Position numbers and translations under genes: made by a program. This document shows, in pieces, positions 21,982 to 34,165 of a DNA stretch of 64,000 nt. The stretch comes from Haliotis asinina (lineage: Eukaryota > Mollusca > Gastropoda > Lepetellida > Haliotidae). Under the pieces are notes generated by a model that was given only the letters and a program-made list of their open reading frames with translations, was not told the origin of the DNA and did no database searches. Position 1 is the stretch's first letter; each line of letters opens with the position of its first letter. The stretch spans positions 33,625,753 through 33,689,752 of the forward strand of contig NC_090290.1 in the NCBI RefSeq assembly GCF_037392515.1. Reading direction: 5' to 3'.

Positions 21982-22014
21982 TGAGTGAGTGAGTGAGTGA
22001 GTGAGTGAGTGAGA
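21982..22014. repeat. GAGT tetranucleotide run
   Basis: About eight copies of gagt. The same motif ends the local SINEs and LINEs, so this may be a relic of such a tail. Confidence 0.85.
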
Positions 22015-22649
22015 GTGAAAATGTCACGTACTTACCCTGGAGTCCCCAGTTGTGTGGGTTGGGCAGGCAAGAATCAGGAATATTATCCACCAAGGAAAGA
22101 GGTTTCTATATCTATTGCCTTTTCCTGAAGACGTGTCTACAGTGTAGCGGGAGTGTCCTTACCAACTCGATGGGGATTAATGACCAAACTGTCAGGGATG
22201 GTATACGGACGTATCCGGACTCATTAAGCATTTCAAACAGAATTTGCAAACTTACTTTTATATCTGTACGCGTAGGGAAACAGTAATGCAATGCAGACAA
22301 TACATTAATGAGATGACTACGTGCATTTACTAGCGGCTATTGTTCTCGTGGGTGTTATTCCAGCATGGGAACACTGATTGATTACGGTCTGTGTTTTATC
22401 AGCGTCTCTAGGAAATCGTTAGTCGAGACACAAATATCGTCTTGGTGCGTCATCAATATTCACATGGCATTGAAGGAGAAGGGTGCACTGACCGATGGGG
22501 CAATGGTGGTTATCGAGTGGACATGAATGTAACATTACGATGATGAGATATGGAAGGCATGACACTGGGAACAGACAGGTGACTAGCCATGAGAGTTATG
22601 AAGAAAGCAGAGTACGAGCATAGCTTTATTATGCCCATTTAAGAAAGTG
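22015..22649. other. No gene seen
   Basis: No recognised feature. Confidence 0.35.
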
Positions 22650-23418
22650 GGCAAAAGAAAGTAGACACCCTTATTAATGATCGATTAAATCAAAGCACAA
22701 CATACGTTTTTAAGTTAAAGTACATAGTGTATTAAATGAAGGCAGCATTTGGGACAATGCACTAACGGTGTCTATGAGCAACTCATCACAGATGAAGAGC
22801 ACGTGTTATGTAATGGACAGAGATTAGGGACAGCACAGTTCACAGATACAACAAGAGGCAGTCATGGAATGTCTCAGTCATTTCAAGTATCTCGTCAAGC
22901 ATACACATCCTTAACGAGTGTGACCACCTCTGGCAGCAATACACGCCCAGACTCGATATCGTCAGCCGACGAATGACATCATCGAGAATCCTGTTTGGGT
23001 CGCCTGACGTGATGTGTCTGATCGTAACCCGTCTTGGTTTCGCCGGAACAGCCTGATGATGGTACCAGGTGTACAGTTCACAGTCCTTTCAATATGGCCG
23101 TTGTTGGCCCTCATCTGCCTCATACCTAGGACCCTCTCTCTTGCTCTGTTAACCCAGGCATATTTTCGGTGGTTTTCTGTCAGTTGAGATGTATGGCCTG
23201 CCTTTTCATACCAGCTCTCGACAAGAGTTTTGCGAAATCGCCGAGATGCACGTTTTGCCAATTTAGGCAAATTCACGTGCTTCTACATGACCAAAATGCT
23301 GCGTTTCTGAGCGCGATTAGTGAGTGCATGGGCGAAATTTTTCGGGCTATAAGGATTTTACTAACTTGAACAACTTTGCCAAAAATTCAAAATATAAAGT
23401 GTTCACTTTCTTTTGCCG
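22650..23418 (-). mobile_element. Degenerate mariner/Tc1-like element
   Basis: The left end ggcaaaagaaagtagacacc (about 22650) is mirrored at the right end by ggcaaaagaaagtgaacact on the minus strand (about 23417). These are imperfect terminal inverted repeats about 770 bp apart. The interior holds a minus-strand 105-codon frame compatible with the DNA-binding part of a transposase. No catalytic region is seen, so it is internally deleted or decayed. Confidence 0.55.
22962..23276 (-). pseudogene. Possible transposase N-terminal fragment
   Basis: The frame contains ERVLGMRQMRANNGHIERTV and TPGTIIRLFRRNQ, which fit the pattern of a Tc1/mariner helix-turn-helix (R-x-x-x-GM...I-x-x-x...S/T-x-x-T-I-x-R-L). 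No GRPR motif or DDE residues follow, and a stop interrupts soon after. The assignment rests on this pattern and on the flanking inverted repeats. Confidence 0.4.
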
Positions 23419-26400
23419 ATATGATTGTAACATTCATCAAGGTGCTATATTGCTGTCTTAGAAAAGTCTTCATACATAGGATTGATCCTGTGAAATATTT
23501 CCGTTGCAACACACCTGCTGCAGAACGTGAAACAGAATATATACGAGAGCATTTAGTCGAACACGAAGTAGTACGTAAAGTGGAACAAGAAACAGAACAT
23601 GGAATAGGAGCAGAATATTTAATAAAACACGAATCAGTAAGTACATTGGATCAGGAGGCAGGGAATGAAGAAGTACGTGCAGGTTACATCAATATTTACC
23701 ACTGGTTCACAGTGGTATTGGGAGTCTGTGATGCTTGGTGTATTTTATATCGAGGCACTGACGCACACGGAACGACTTGAGACCTAAGTAGTGCTGCATA
23801 TCAGTGCTGTCACATGTAGAGCGGAAGTGCTGTTAGTATCTTTGAACAGCCAGTCTTGGCAGGTAAGGGATTCATATATTGATCTGCACATCACGTTGGG
23901 AAGCCTTTGATTTGTAGGGTGCCCGCCCCCAAGATGTAATTGAACCAGGCATTTATCGTTTACTATAGTCAAGGGTTCCTCTCACGGCTCTACGACGTTT
24001 ATTGTTAATACACTGAACTATAGTTTAACTTAGATTTACAACTTTACTGCTCATGATTTTATCTTTTATGATTCTCAGAGCAGAATGCAACTGAATGCAC
24101 GTGAAGACAGCAGATCCAGTAGGACAGGTAGAATATAACAGTTTTGTCCTTTTATACTTAAACGGATTTACAGTCTACAGCTTAACATGCATCTTTGGTC
24201 AGTGGTTTTCAATTCCTCAATAAAGATATCGTATATATTTGGTATTTTGATGGCTATATAACTATCCAAAGATTGGCACAACAAATGTTACAAGTATAAT
24301 CACCTCAGGACGAGGACATGTTATGGGTGCATAGTAGGCGACGCAGGTGGGTTTTTGATTTAATGAAGCCACAGGTAAAAAGTGGAACTTACAAGATAAA
24401 AAGTCGGATGGGCCCAAGACATCAACTCTTAACAGTGACCTGCAACGCTTCGGACGACAGCTCAGACTCACCATGACTTGAGAGAAGAAAAAACAACTCA
24501 CCCACCTTTCTCCCCCTCCACAACTGCACAAAAACAAACGCCTGCACTTACATGTAGGAGTTTGTAATATGCGTAAAAAAATATCTGTCCTGGAAGGGTT
24601 TAGTGGGATAGACAGATGGAAGCTGTAGTAAACTATGGCAACTGCGTTCCGTTAGATATGATCCAGTATCATTATAAATAATGCAGGTGAGAGATGTACT
24701 CCTTGTCCATCTCCAGCGGCGAAACGAAAGACGTTTTACGTTTATTCTACTTACAGATTCATGTGATGTAATGTCGTTATACATCAATTTAATTATGCAG
24801 AAACATTTAACAAGCAATAGATTCCCCAGACTGACTCACCAAACGCGATTACATACAATCTTAAAGTCAATAATTTCATTATTATCTTATCTTAATTATG
24901 TTTTTTTCTTGCTTTATAAACCTCCACGATCCCCATCCTATAAGGGTGAAACGCTGAAGTGACAAGGGTGCCGGACTGGATATTCTTCGATCGTATTCCT
25001 TATTCTATCAATAGCATTTAATTTAATTTTATTTTACAAAATGTACGATAGCTGCTAAAGGATGTTTTCTGTCAAAATAGTCAGTGCTCTGTTGATTCTT
25101 CTTGGCTAATTCTAATTAATCCATATACTGTTTCCGGTCTGTTTTATAGGCTACATCGCTTACTATTCTTCCGCCCATGTCTGTTTGTCTTCTCTAAGTT
25201 AACATCAATTTCTAACTGTTCTCTATCAATTGCCCCTCCATTCTCAACCTTAAGTCTCTGTCACACAAGTAAACAACGGGCTATTTTGTTTAAACTGCAT
25301 ATCTAGTAAGGTTATAGTAGATCGCAATTTTATACACATTTTTACTTGCCAATTGTGGAATCAGATTCCCAGTAGCCATCATAATCATCAAGTAGTTTGT
25401 GGTGTGTGTATTACAGTTCGACATTTCACCAACTCGTCCGACCTCGCAGTCGCTGACGTGGTCTACAGCACCGTGTTTGCCCAGTAATATGTGACGTAAC
25501 ATTGAAACAATGTCACCAGTGTTAATGTTTGTTTATTCTCCCTCGTTTATATTCTTTTTCACAATGCGAACAGTTGCACTTCGTCTCTATTCTCTCAATT
25601 CTCTTTTCTGCCAAATTAACTTCCACAACTGAATTTCTGCTGAGATTAACGCAATACTGTTGATTAACAAATAAATTGACCCAGATCGGTATTGTAAGAG
25701 GATTGAGTGCTGTGAGGGTTTCCTGTGTCGCCTGAGCTTCATGAAGACTGGATGGGCACTTTGATTCCGAGGAATAACTGCAGCAAACCATCAGCGTCAC
25801 GCATGTTTTGGATGGGTTGTTTTGATGCCAATATACCAAATTTCGAGTTCGTTAGGTACCAAATGTTACATTCCACAATGTATCGAAAAGGATAATATAA
25901 TTACGACAGTATCATATGCAAAGTGTCCAAAGACTAAAGCTTTCCGGGTATTCTAAAAATCCCTAGCCACACTAATCTTGAATCTATTTGTTGAGCACTG
26001 ATTTGAACTTTGTGAAGCTGTTCAACCTTGAGTGGATCAGAAAGAAATATCAGCATGTCCGACTTTAATTAAGCGGCAGACGAGGACGGTAATCTGATGA
26101 TCTAAACTGAGCAGAACACGCTGTCACAAACTGCAAAATGACTTAATGCAATCCTTTCTCGAAGGTTGTCTAAACCATGCCTTTGCTGTAGCTCCACATC
26201 GCCAACCGAACGACAAATAGCTATGTAAGAGAGAAGCAATTATGCTATTCAGAATAATTCAACCACCAGATTCTTTCATATTTATGAAGCAGTATTGAAG
26301 GAATCGGATGATCTTTAACTGTGTTTGAGCAGTATATGTCGGTATGTGAAAACTATGTGCATGACGATCTAATTGTTGGTCAGCTTTGTTTCCTATCATC

Positions 26401-28189
26401 TTAATACGCCCAGAAATGACTTCAGTGTGTTTGCTACTCTGTTAGGTGTTGGACCTAGTGATAGGATGAGGGACTGCAGCTCACTGTGGACTATAGCTGT
26501 GGGCACGTGGAACCTGGATGTTACACATCACACGAAGATATCACACACCACAGATACTGAACCCGCACAAAAAAAGTTTCTTTAATTTTAGCGACAAACG
26601 TAAGTCAAACTGTTCTCTTACGAAAATATATTTCAAGTTTAATTTTGTCAATAGATGGTCGTTCTAAAGACAAGTGTCAGTTTGTAATGAGGTTTCCCTT
26701 CCACAGCAGTATTTCCGACCGTCATATACATTTGCACGCGAAACTTGAACGTAATAAATGGTTTGGAAAGGAAAGAATGACATAAAATGTATACGCATTT
26801 TAGAAGGAATCAGTAACGTTACAAATGGCGAAAAATACCGTGGTCTGTGAATACAATTGTCTTTGAATTATTCACACATTTCAATGAATTAATCTTAGCC
26901 CATGACTGACAATTTTAAAGTATGAATTTTTTAAAAGTATACAGACTGGAAATGATCGCTACCTGGAATAGAAACACGAGCCGTAACCATGGAAACCGTA
27001 AAGGTGGACCGTATGTATTAGCATGTTTGCGCGTATATGTATTCCGGTAGATACTTGTCAAGATTATATTTAGTAAATACGGATTTGGTATATGTGTCTT
27101 TGTTTTCTAACAGGCCCTTCCCACTTGCTGCCCGTTACACTCGGTCAGTTTGGATTTCTTTTCCTACTTGATAGACGGCGATATCAATAATGTGATATCA
27201 TTTTGGCAATCCTTAATCGTGGTAAAGAATTTCCGAAAATGAAATGTTTGAAGACAATTTCACTAGTTTCACACTAAGTCTTCAGGGCCTGTCTACCTTT
27301 TTGTCTTGACGTAGAGGAAGAAAACATAAATTTCCTCGCACACCTGGTGTCACCGCCAAATGTCAGTAATCTATTTCACCACTCTTTGACATTTTACACC
27401 ATTGGATCATTCATATACGTGTTATCCTCACGGGGACTCAGGTTTTACATTCGCACATCATATCGAGTGGCAAACGTTATAATTAAGAACGAGGTAAAAC
27501 ATTTACTTTAGATTTTGATAATACAGATTGCAATGGATCCTGTTCAAGTTGAAAAGGGGTCTGAACGCGTTGTTTGCGATGTTCAACATGGATTGGCAAA
27601 TTTCTTTGCTTGAGCAAAGCATTGTTAGAGACAAAGTATTGCGTTTGAATAAGTAACTGTGACAGAAATCAACAACAGCAAAAACAGCATCAAATAAAAT
27701 AACAACAAAAAAAAAAAACACCATAAGAAAAACACAATGAAAAGGTGACGTTTAAAATGCATCAGCACCAACTGTTTAGAAAGAGACCCGTCCTAATAAT
27801 AAATTAGACCTCAGGTGAGATTTCCCATATGAGGCCTGATTTTGAACTGGTTTCACGCGAATACATTTACTGGAAGTATATATCTGATACGTAATTCAGA
27901 CACTGAGAGATCAGGACTAATTCCGTAATGCTCTGAGACATTCTGTTATAATGTCATTCCGACCTTTACATGGAAACCAGTTGATTATCGGTAAACGATA
28001 TTTGTCTTGTCTGCTTTGGTCTTCTGTGGATTTGGATATTAACGTCGCAGGAAGACATAAATATTTAAGTATGACGACTTAAAATTAAACAACACGCTCA
28101 TTTCGCAATAAAATCGATACGAACCTGGCATTGGTGAAAATAGTTTGGTGGGGAGAAGGTATGGACACTGATAAGGGTGGATGAGAGGA
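23419..28189. other. Long stretch without a recognised gene
   Basis: About 4.8 kb. I see no transposon, RNA gene or conserved domain. One patch at 23523-23690 translates to an unusually charged, glutamate-rich segment with splice-like edges (discussed as a finding). Elsewhere only short unrecognised frames occur (24262-24537, 24548-24817, 25522-25839, 26373-26585). A short poly-A run lies near 27708. Confidence 0.35.
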
Positions 28190-28600
28190 AGAGAGAGATG
28201 GAAGGAGAGTGCTGACTTTGGTGAGGTTTGTGGCTGCAGGGGCAAGGTTAATGTTAAGGATTGTGAGTGAGTGAAGCTTGTGGGTAGAAGGGCGAAATTG
28301 ATGTTAAGGATTGTGAGTGGGTGAAGTTTGTGGGTAGAAGGGTGGTGGTGATGTTAAGGATTGTGAGTGGGTGAAGTTTGTGGGTAGAAGGGCGATGTTA
28401 AGGGTTATTAGTGAATGGGGCTTGTGGCTGGAAGGGGCGTTGGTGATGCTAAGGATTGTGAATGGGTGAGGCTTGTGGTTGGAAGAGGGGTGGTGATGTT
28501 AAGGATTGTGAATGGGTGAGGCTTGTGGGTAGAAGGGCGGTGGTGATGTTAAGGATTGTGAGCTGGTGAGGCTTGAGGCTGGAAGGGCGTTAAGGTTATC
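28190..28600. repeat. About 50-bp degenerate minisatellite, about 8 copies
   Basis: The anchor atgttaaggattgtgagtgg followed by gtgaagtttgtgggtagaag recurs at about 28251, 28301, 28351, 28395, 28445, 28495 and 28546, with 44-51 bp spacing. The plus strand is strongly G-rich. Confidence 0.88.
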
Positions 28601-30158
28601 GTGGGATGTCAGGAATTCATTGTCAGGAGGAGGGGATGGAGATAAAACAGAATCAGACTTATGTATTTACTATAAGTTTCAAAGAATCAATGACCTTTCA
28701 CGTATTTTGAGTAATGAGTCACCAGTCACAGTTACCTAACGATTATTTCCTTTTCGAAATTGACATGAGTTTAGTGAAGATGTAACACAAGGACACCCTT
28801 AACATTTTCATGAAAAATGAGAAAGAACTGGAAGGTATTTCTGTAATCGCACGTATCGTCTGTGAAGCAATATATGCGTGTCATATGAAGAGCCAGACAG
28901 TCTAAATGCGCAGTTGGACGAGAAAATATTAAAGAAAATATTATTAGAGACTGAACAATATAACGGATCTAATATACTGTCTGTATCGTTTCATGTAAAG
29001 AATGTCACGCCTGTGTTACTAAGGACAATGGTCGCGTAGGTGACGCTGAAGTTACTAAAATTGCAACATTCAAGAAGATTTTAAAGAAACTAAATGAAAA
29101 TAGTCTAGACTAATGAATTAAATGAAACATCTCCAGACTAGACCACCATATGTCTATGTCTTCCACATACGTTATATGCGCTATAATACAATGTTGTCAC
29201 CTTCCGAGAGATGTACGACAAGATAAGATATTCACACATGAAGTGTACAGGGAATGGTATTACTCGTGATATCGGTCAGTATTTTATTTATGACTCACCC
29301 AACATAGGTAAAATAGCATCTCAGAATTCAAATTAGAATAGGAGTGCATTTCGCCGTCATAACGGGAGCTCCGCGTATGAATACATTTATGATTGTCAAC
29401 ATTAGTCTCTGCAACTCTATATATCGAGATGGGGAATGAAAGGTGGGCATAATAAATGATATCACACACACCCGAGCAAAGAAAGTTGAATCTTCTCTCC
29501 TAAACATTCATCGAGCGCAGTACGCCAGCACAGGTGGGACTTTGTCACGTGACCGACTGCAAATAGTTCCGGCAGCACGCGATGTTATTATACAGTGAGG
29601 AATAACATTGCAGATCCATTACACAGTTATATGTTCAACGGGCGATTAGTAAACGTGGCTATCACATCACCTAATCTTGCAGTTTTCCTATGACTGTGAA
29701 TTTACAAAGGTGAAGGAAAAGGCTAGGTAAAAAAATAGTTCGCTGATTTTGCCGATTTTTCTTGAAAAACACCGTAATATTATCATATTGTCACCTCAGC
29801 GGGAAGTGACATGCCATCTTGTGTCCCCAGACAGTGAGCGTGGACAACATTCTAAGGTTTCATCAGTCTACCGATGAATTCCTTTGTTCCACCAAAGAGC
29901 CGGCACTGTCAATAAATGGATAACGTTTTACTTATTTCCGTTACGAATGCTGATGCACATATCAAATCAATTATCCACATGTACTGGATGACATTACTCG
30001 TGATGATTGTCATTATCCAGTGCTTGCGAAATACATGATATATGTGATCGTATACACAGGCTATCTTCTCAATATACTGGTATATTCAATCATGTTAGTA
30101 TGGACTTGACTCATTGCTGCTCTCTCTGCCCAGCTGTGCACGTATCTGTAACTGCCCA
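28601..30158. other. No gene seen
   Basis: About 1.5 kb with no recognised feature. Confidence 0.35.
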
Positions 30159-30266
30159 GGGCCCAGATTTTCGAAGCACTCTTGGCGCTAAGATAGTCGT
30201 AAGTTAATGTTAATGCATGCCACTACGGCAATCTTAGCGCTAAGAGAACTTCGAAAATCAGGGCCC
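30159..30266. mobile_element. Palindromic MITE, 108 bp, hairpin-forming
   Basis: The left arm gggcccagattttcgaagca, then ctcttggcgctaagat, pairs with the right arm, whose complement is gggccctgattttcgaagtt, then ctcttagcgctaagat. There are about five mismatches over 36 bp around a short centre (cgtaagttaatgttaatg). It has no coding capacity. Confidence 0.85.
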
Positions 30267-30275
30267 AGATTTTAA

Positions 30276-30420
30276 GTGAGTCGGTGGCATAGGCTAGTTG
30301 TGAAAGTGTCTGTTTGTCCTTTCGGTTCGGTTTCGATTCCTCACATGGTTATATCGTGTAAACCCATCCTGGTGTCCCCCGCAGTGATATTGAGAAATAT
30401 TGCTAAACGCTGCATAGAAA
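30276..30420 (+). mobile_element. Degenerate SINE, family A, plus orientation
   Basis: gtggcataggctagttgtga corresponds to the A-box region and ggtttcgattcctcacatgg to the B box, followed by ctggtgtcccccgcagtgat and aaatattgctaaacgctgc. The end is eroded. Confidence 0.72.
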
Positions 30421-32013
30421 GCGGTGCCTGAACTATTGCTCATCACTGGGTAACGGATGAACATCTTGAAGTTGAATTAAGACACTCAGTTATCGCGAAC
30501 ACACTGATAAAAAAGAAATATCCATGGACAAGGTTAGGAGGAATTCTTTACTGAGATAAGTCCACAATATAGACATTCTATTACCTTGGTGTGCCAACGG
30601 ATGATAGGTCAGTTTAGCGAAGTGCACCCAGTCCTATTAATCAATTGCGCTTGCTCCCAGGAATGAAGACAATCAAATAGACGATGTTATGAATATCCTC
30701 TTACAAGCATTATAGTATCAAACATTTTGCCCAAAGTGGAAGATGAATGGTTGTCCATAGTGGATATATAATAAACTGACGTCAATATTTTCTCTTGTAA
30801 GATCTACCGTGGAAAATAATGCTGTGTTAAGCTGGAGGGGACGGCAGGTCGTAAACCACCTGTTTTGTTTCTTTGAGTTTCATTTTAGAAGTTGGGAAAT
30901 ACAATATAGAACAAACTTTATGGATAATAACTTCTTTTATGTCGTGAGAGCGACGTATCGACACAGATTTGTCATCTCTACCGTCTACTCTTGTCTTCCC
31001 TCCGTCTCTTCTCCACCATCCTGAACTGCCATCCGAGAGCAACCACAACGGACGCTCTTGGACAACGCCATAAACGGTATCGCCCAGACGCATGCATTAT
31101 CGGCATACACAGAGGCTGCTTGCAGTTTGTGATGACCTGACACAGCCAAATGAGTGTTCCTGCAAGAATGGGGGCCCTTCGATACATGTGATGTAGGCGA
31201 AATTAGATTCATGGGGGTTTCCTGCATGTAGCGAAGCGTTTTGTTACGGCCAGAGTAACGATTTTGCTGTTTAAACATAATAAGCCAGACTCTGCGTCAT
31301 TAAGATTAAAGGCACCCAAAACTGTGTTCAACAGCCAGGACGTGTGCTTTAAGTACGAGTGCTTGCTTGATTATGGGTCAGCCACATAACTGGGTTGTCT
31401 GTTTATGTTTCAGGAAAGCACGCCATGACACAGGCTGTATATATTATAACTGTTATAACAATGTATGCTGTCATGAAATGATATGCTGATTAACATAAGT
31501 ACCTGTTTTGCACTCGTATGCATCGCACCATTGTAGATCTCAGTTCACTTATTGCCACAAAATTGCTATAAAGTATCTGTTACTTTGTTCATGTTCTTCC
31601 GGCAGTTCTGAAGAAGAGTGTTTCGTGTTAGTGTACTTAAATTTTCATTTTCACATAAAAATAACAAAATCAGACGCATATCTTCTTACAGTACATTCAG
31701 TACTAAAAGTATAGATCGAGAAAATAAAGATGGAGTTGGCCTCACCGATTAAGAGAGAACCTTAATACCTGTATTTTTATAGTTGATCAGTTGCTAGATA
31801 TACTCTAAAAAGGCACTGTTACTTGGAAACAACTTAATATTTCCAAAATTGGAAAGACTTAATAGTGTCCAGTAATTTACCTCTATGGCAATGATAAACG
31901 AATGGTTATCATATTACAGCCGGAAGTGTGGTATTGTGTATCATGATTACCAAAGACCCGAAAAGGACGATAGGAGTGAGATGGGAAATACCAATCTGAT
32001 GCTAATACCGGTG
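30421..32013. other. No gene seen
   Basis: About 1.6 kb with short unrecognised frames only. Confidence 0.35.
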
Positions 32014-32211
32014 CAAGGCAAGGCAAGGCAAGGCAAGGCAAGGCAAGGCAAGGCAAGGCAAGGCAAGGCAAGGCAAGGCAAGGCAAGGCAGGGCAGGGCA
32101 GGGCAGGGCAGGGCAGGGCAGGGCAGGGCAGGGCAGGGCAGGGCAGGGCAGGGCAGGGCAGGGCAGGGCAGGGCAGGGCAGGGCAGGGCAAGGCAAGGCA
32201 AGGCAAGGCAA
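32014..32211. repeat. Pentanucleotide array AGGCA-AGGGC-AGGCA, probable LINE tail
   Basis: A block of ggcaa pentamers (32014-32089) is followed by a block of gggca (about 32090-32189) and then a few ggcaa again. On the minus strand it reads (ttgcc)n and directly follows aataaacgat, at the 3' side of the LINE remnant on the same strand. It therefore looks like that element's 3' tandem tail, later expanded. Confidence 0.9.
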
Positions 32212-32425
32212 TCGTTTATTGTAGACGACCGGCCCTTATACAAGAGAGTTGCTTACAGCGTTGTGATACATGTTGTAGGTATATACATTAGGACATGACT
32301 AATTGTAAGTGCTCGTTATGACGAATAAATGCATACTTGACACAGAGAGCTAGGTTATGAAGGGTGGATTCATTATTAGTTGTTAATATACTAGTAAAGG
32401 CTGTCAATGATGGTTTCGGTAGATA
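32212..32425 (-). other. Putative LINE 3' untranslated region
   Basis: Lies between the stop of the C-terminal LINE frame and the (ttgcc)n tract. It carries aataaacgat next to the tract on the minus strand. Role inferred from position. Confidence 0.5.
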
Positions 32426-34165
32426 TTATTCTGGGATATAGTTGTAACGTGAATCTTCATAAACCGGACAATCAAGGGTAAAATGTATTATTTTATCTTC
32501 AACTGAAGAACTGCATAAAGGACACATTCTTTCCGATTTTGGGATGGACAGTTTTCTACCTCTATTTACCATTACGTCCAACAAGCCTGTCCTGTATTTG
32601 GCAAATATGTTTCTATTACAGTTAAAAGTTAGTTTGGATAAATACAATTCAGGTCGTTTTAGAGTTTTAAATGTTCTATATAATTCATAACGAGAGCTAC
32701 ATTCTAGAGTGAAATGCCATTCCTGAAAAAACTTATTTACCGCTTGATCACGAAATTCTGTTAAAAACAAAGATATCCCCAACACCCTGGCTTATCCATA
32801 CCAAAGGATACCCATGAGAAAAAAGAAGATTTCTTATATGTGATGTCCAAGATGTTTTACCCATATTATCCAGATGAACAATCAAACTATACGATACTTT
32901 TGGTAGACGACTTTCAGGCATCACTAGAATTTTAAACCAGTAGTTAAGGCATCGTATTTGGGAATTAATATACTTGGGGTGTCTCCCGCATTCACCGTAA
33001 ACCATACAATTTGGAGTGGCAGGTCCAACACATAAAATCTTTTTGCAAGCCATAAGATGTAGTCTCTCCAAGTAATCGTAGCGTTGAAATCCCCACACTT
33101 CCGATCCAAATAATAAAATGGGTTGTATCTGGGCATCAAATAGTTTGAAAAATATACTTGGAGTAAACATTCCACATTCCTGGGAGATAGATAAAATTGA
33201 AATAGTATCTTTCTTTGCACGTCGAACCAAGTCATGGACACAACACTTTAAATTCATCGTATGCGAAAAGATTATTCCCAGGTGTTTATATTGATTGACA
33301 ACAGCAACAGGTTTGGACAGTCAAAATAATATGTTACATCAGAGCCACATCGCACACAGGGTTTTACATTTCAATACATTGCTTTTAACATGCCATACAT
33401 TTTCCCACCTAACCCTGCATTACGTAAGCAATACCATAGTTTCTTTCTATCTACAGAATCGAAAGCTTTTTTTTAAATCGACAATAGCTACATACGTTTT
33501 GTGTTTTTGACGGGATACAAAGTAAAAATATGATCAGTTGTGGAGTATTGCTTACGAAACCCAGCTTGAGTCTCAGGAATATCCTCCCTCATGTTTGCCT
33601 ATTTAGACAGTCGGCTATTTAGAGTAGAGTGAAGACTTTCCCGTGAATACTCATAAGTGATATTCCCCTATGATTATCGGGATTATTAAAGTCACCTTTC
33701 TTGTGAATTGGGACAATAATAGAAGACGATCAACTGCGGGGAAATACTCCTTTTGCGAACAAACTGTTAAAGCATTTATTGAGAAATGGAAGAATTTCTG
33801 CAACAAAAAATTTAAGCATTTCAATAATGATACCATCAGGACCAGCTGTTTTTCCACAGTTTAGTTGAAATATCAATATGCAATTTTGACAACGTACATA
33901 TGTGAAATTCATGAATGCATTCATACTCCACCGGATAGACGACCAAATTTGGACAGTTTAACAGCAGAATATGTATTCATCTTGCCAGTTCGTATCTAAA
34001 TTCTCAACAAATGTCTCTACTAGGCATACAATTTTGAATTTCCAGAGATAGTCAGTGAAGTCTGAATCTATGACTTCACTTTTCAAACCATTTACATTCA
34101 AGCACAGGAATCCAGCACTATTTGTCAAACGTCCATCTACTGTGCGAAATAGACTCTGTATGAGG
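32426..34165 (-). pseudogene. APE-type LINE pseudogene, RT core deleted
   Basis: Minus-strand translation gives, in order: an endonuclease start with LCLNVNGLKSEV and CLVETF (about 34130-34010); after a deletion, reverse-transcriptase blocks AGPDGIIIEMLKFF (about 33860), IVPIHKKGDFNNPDNHRGIS-like sequence (about 33715-33660) and TYVAIVDLKKAFDSVDR-like sequence (about 33495-33450, frameshifted inside an A-run); then VVNQYKHLGIIF (about 33300). It continues as a 169-codon frame (32748-33257) and a 119-codon frame (32426-32785) ending with a zinc-knuckle-like CPLCSSS...HFTLDC block. The QG block and the YADD active-site block are missing between the FDSVDR and YKHLG segments. It is inactive. The clade is not assigned. 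Confidence 0.85.

Noticed and set aside
31883..32298. Ala/Leu/Pro/Cys and Gly/Gln repeat frames
   Set aside because: Pentanucleotide array read in frame.
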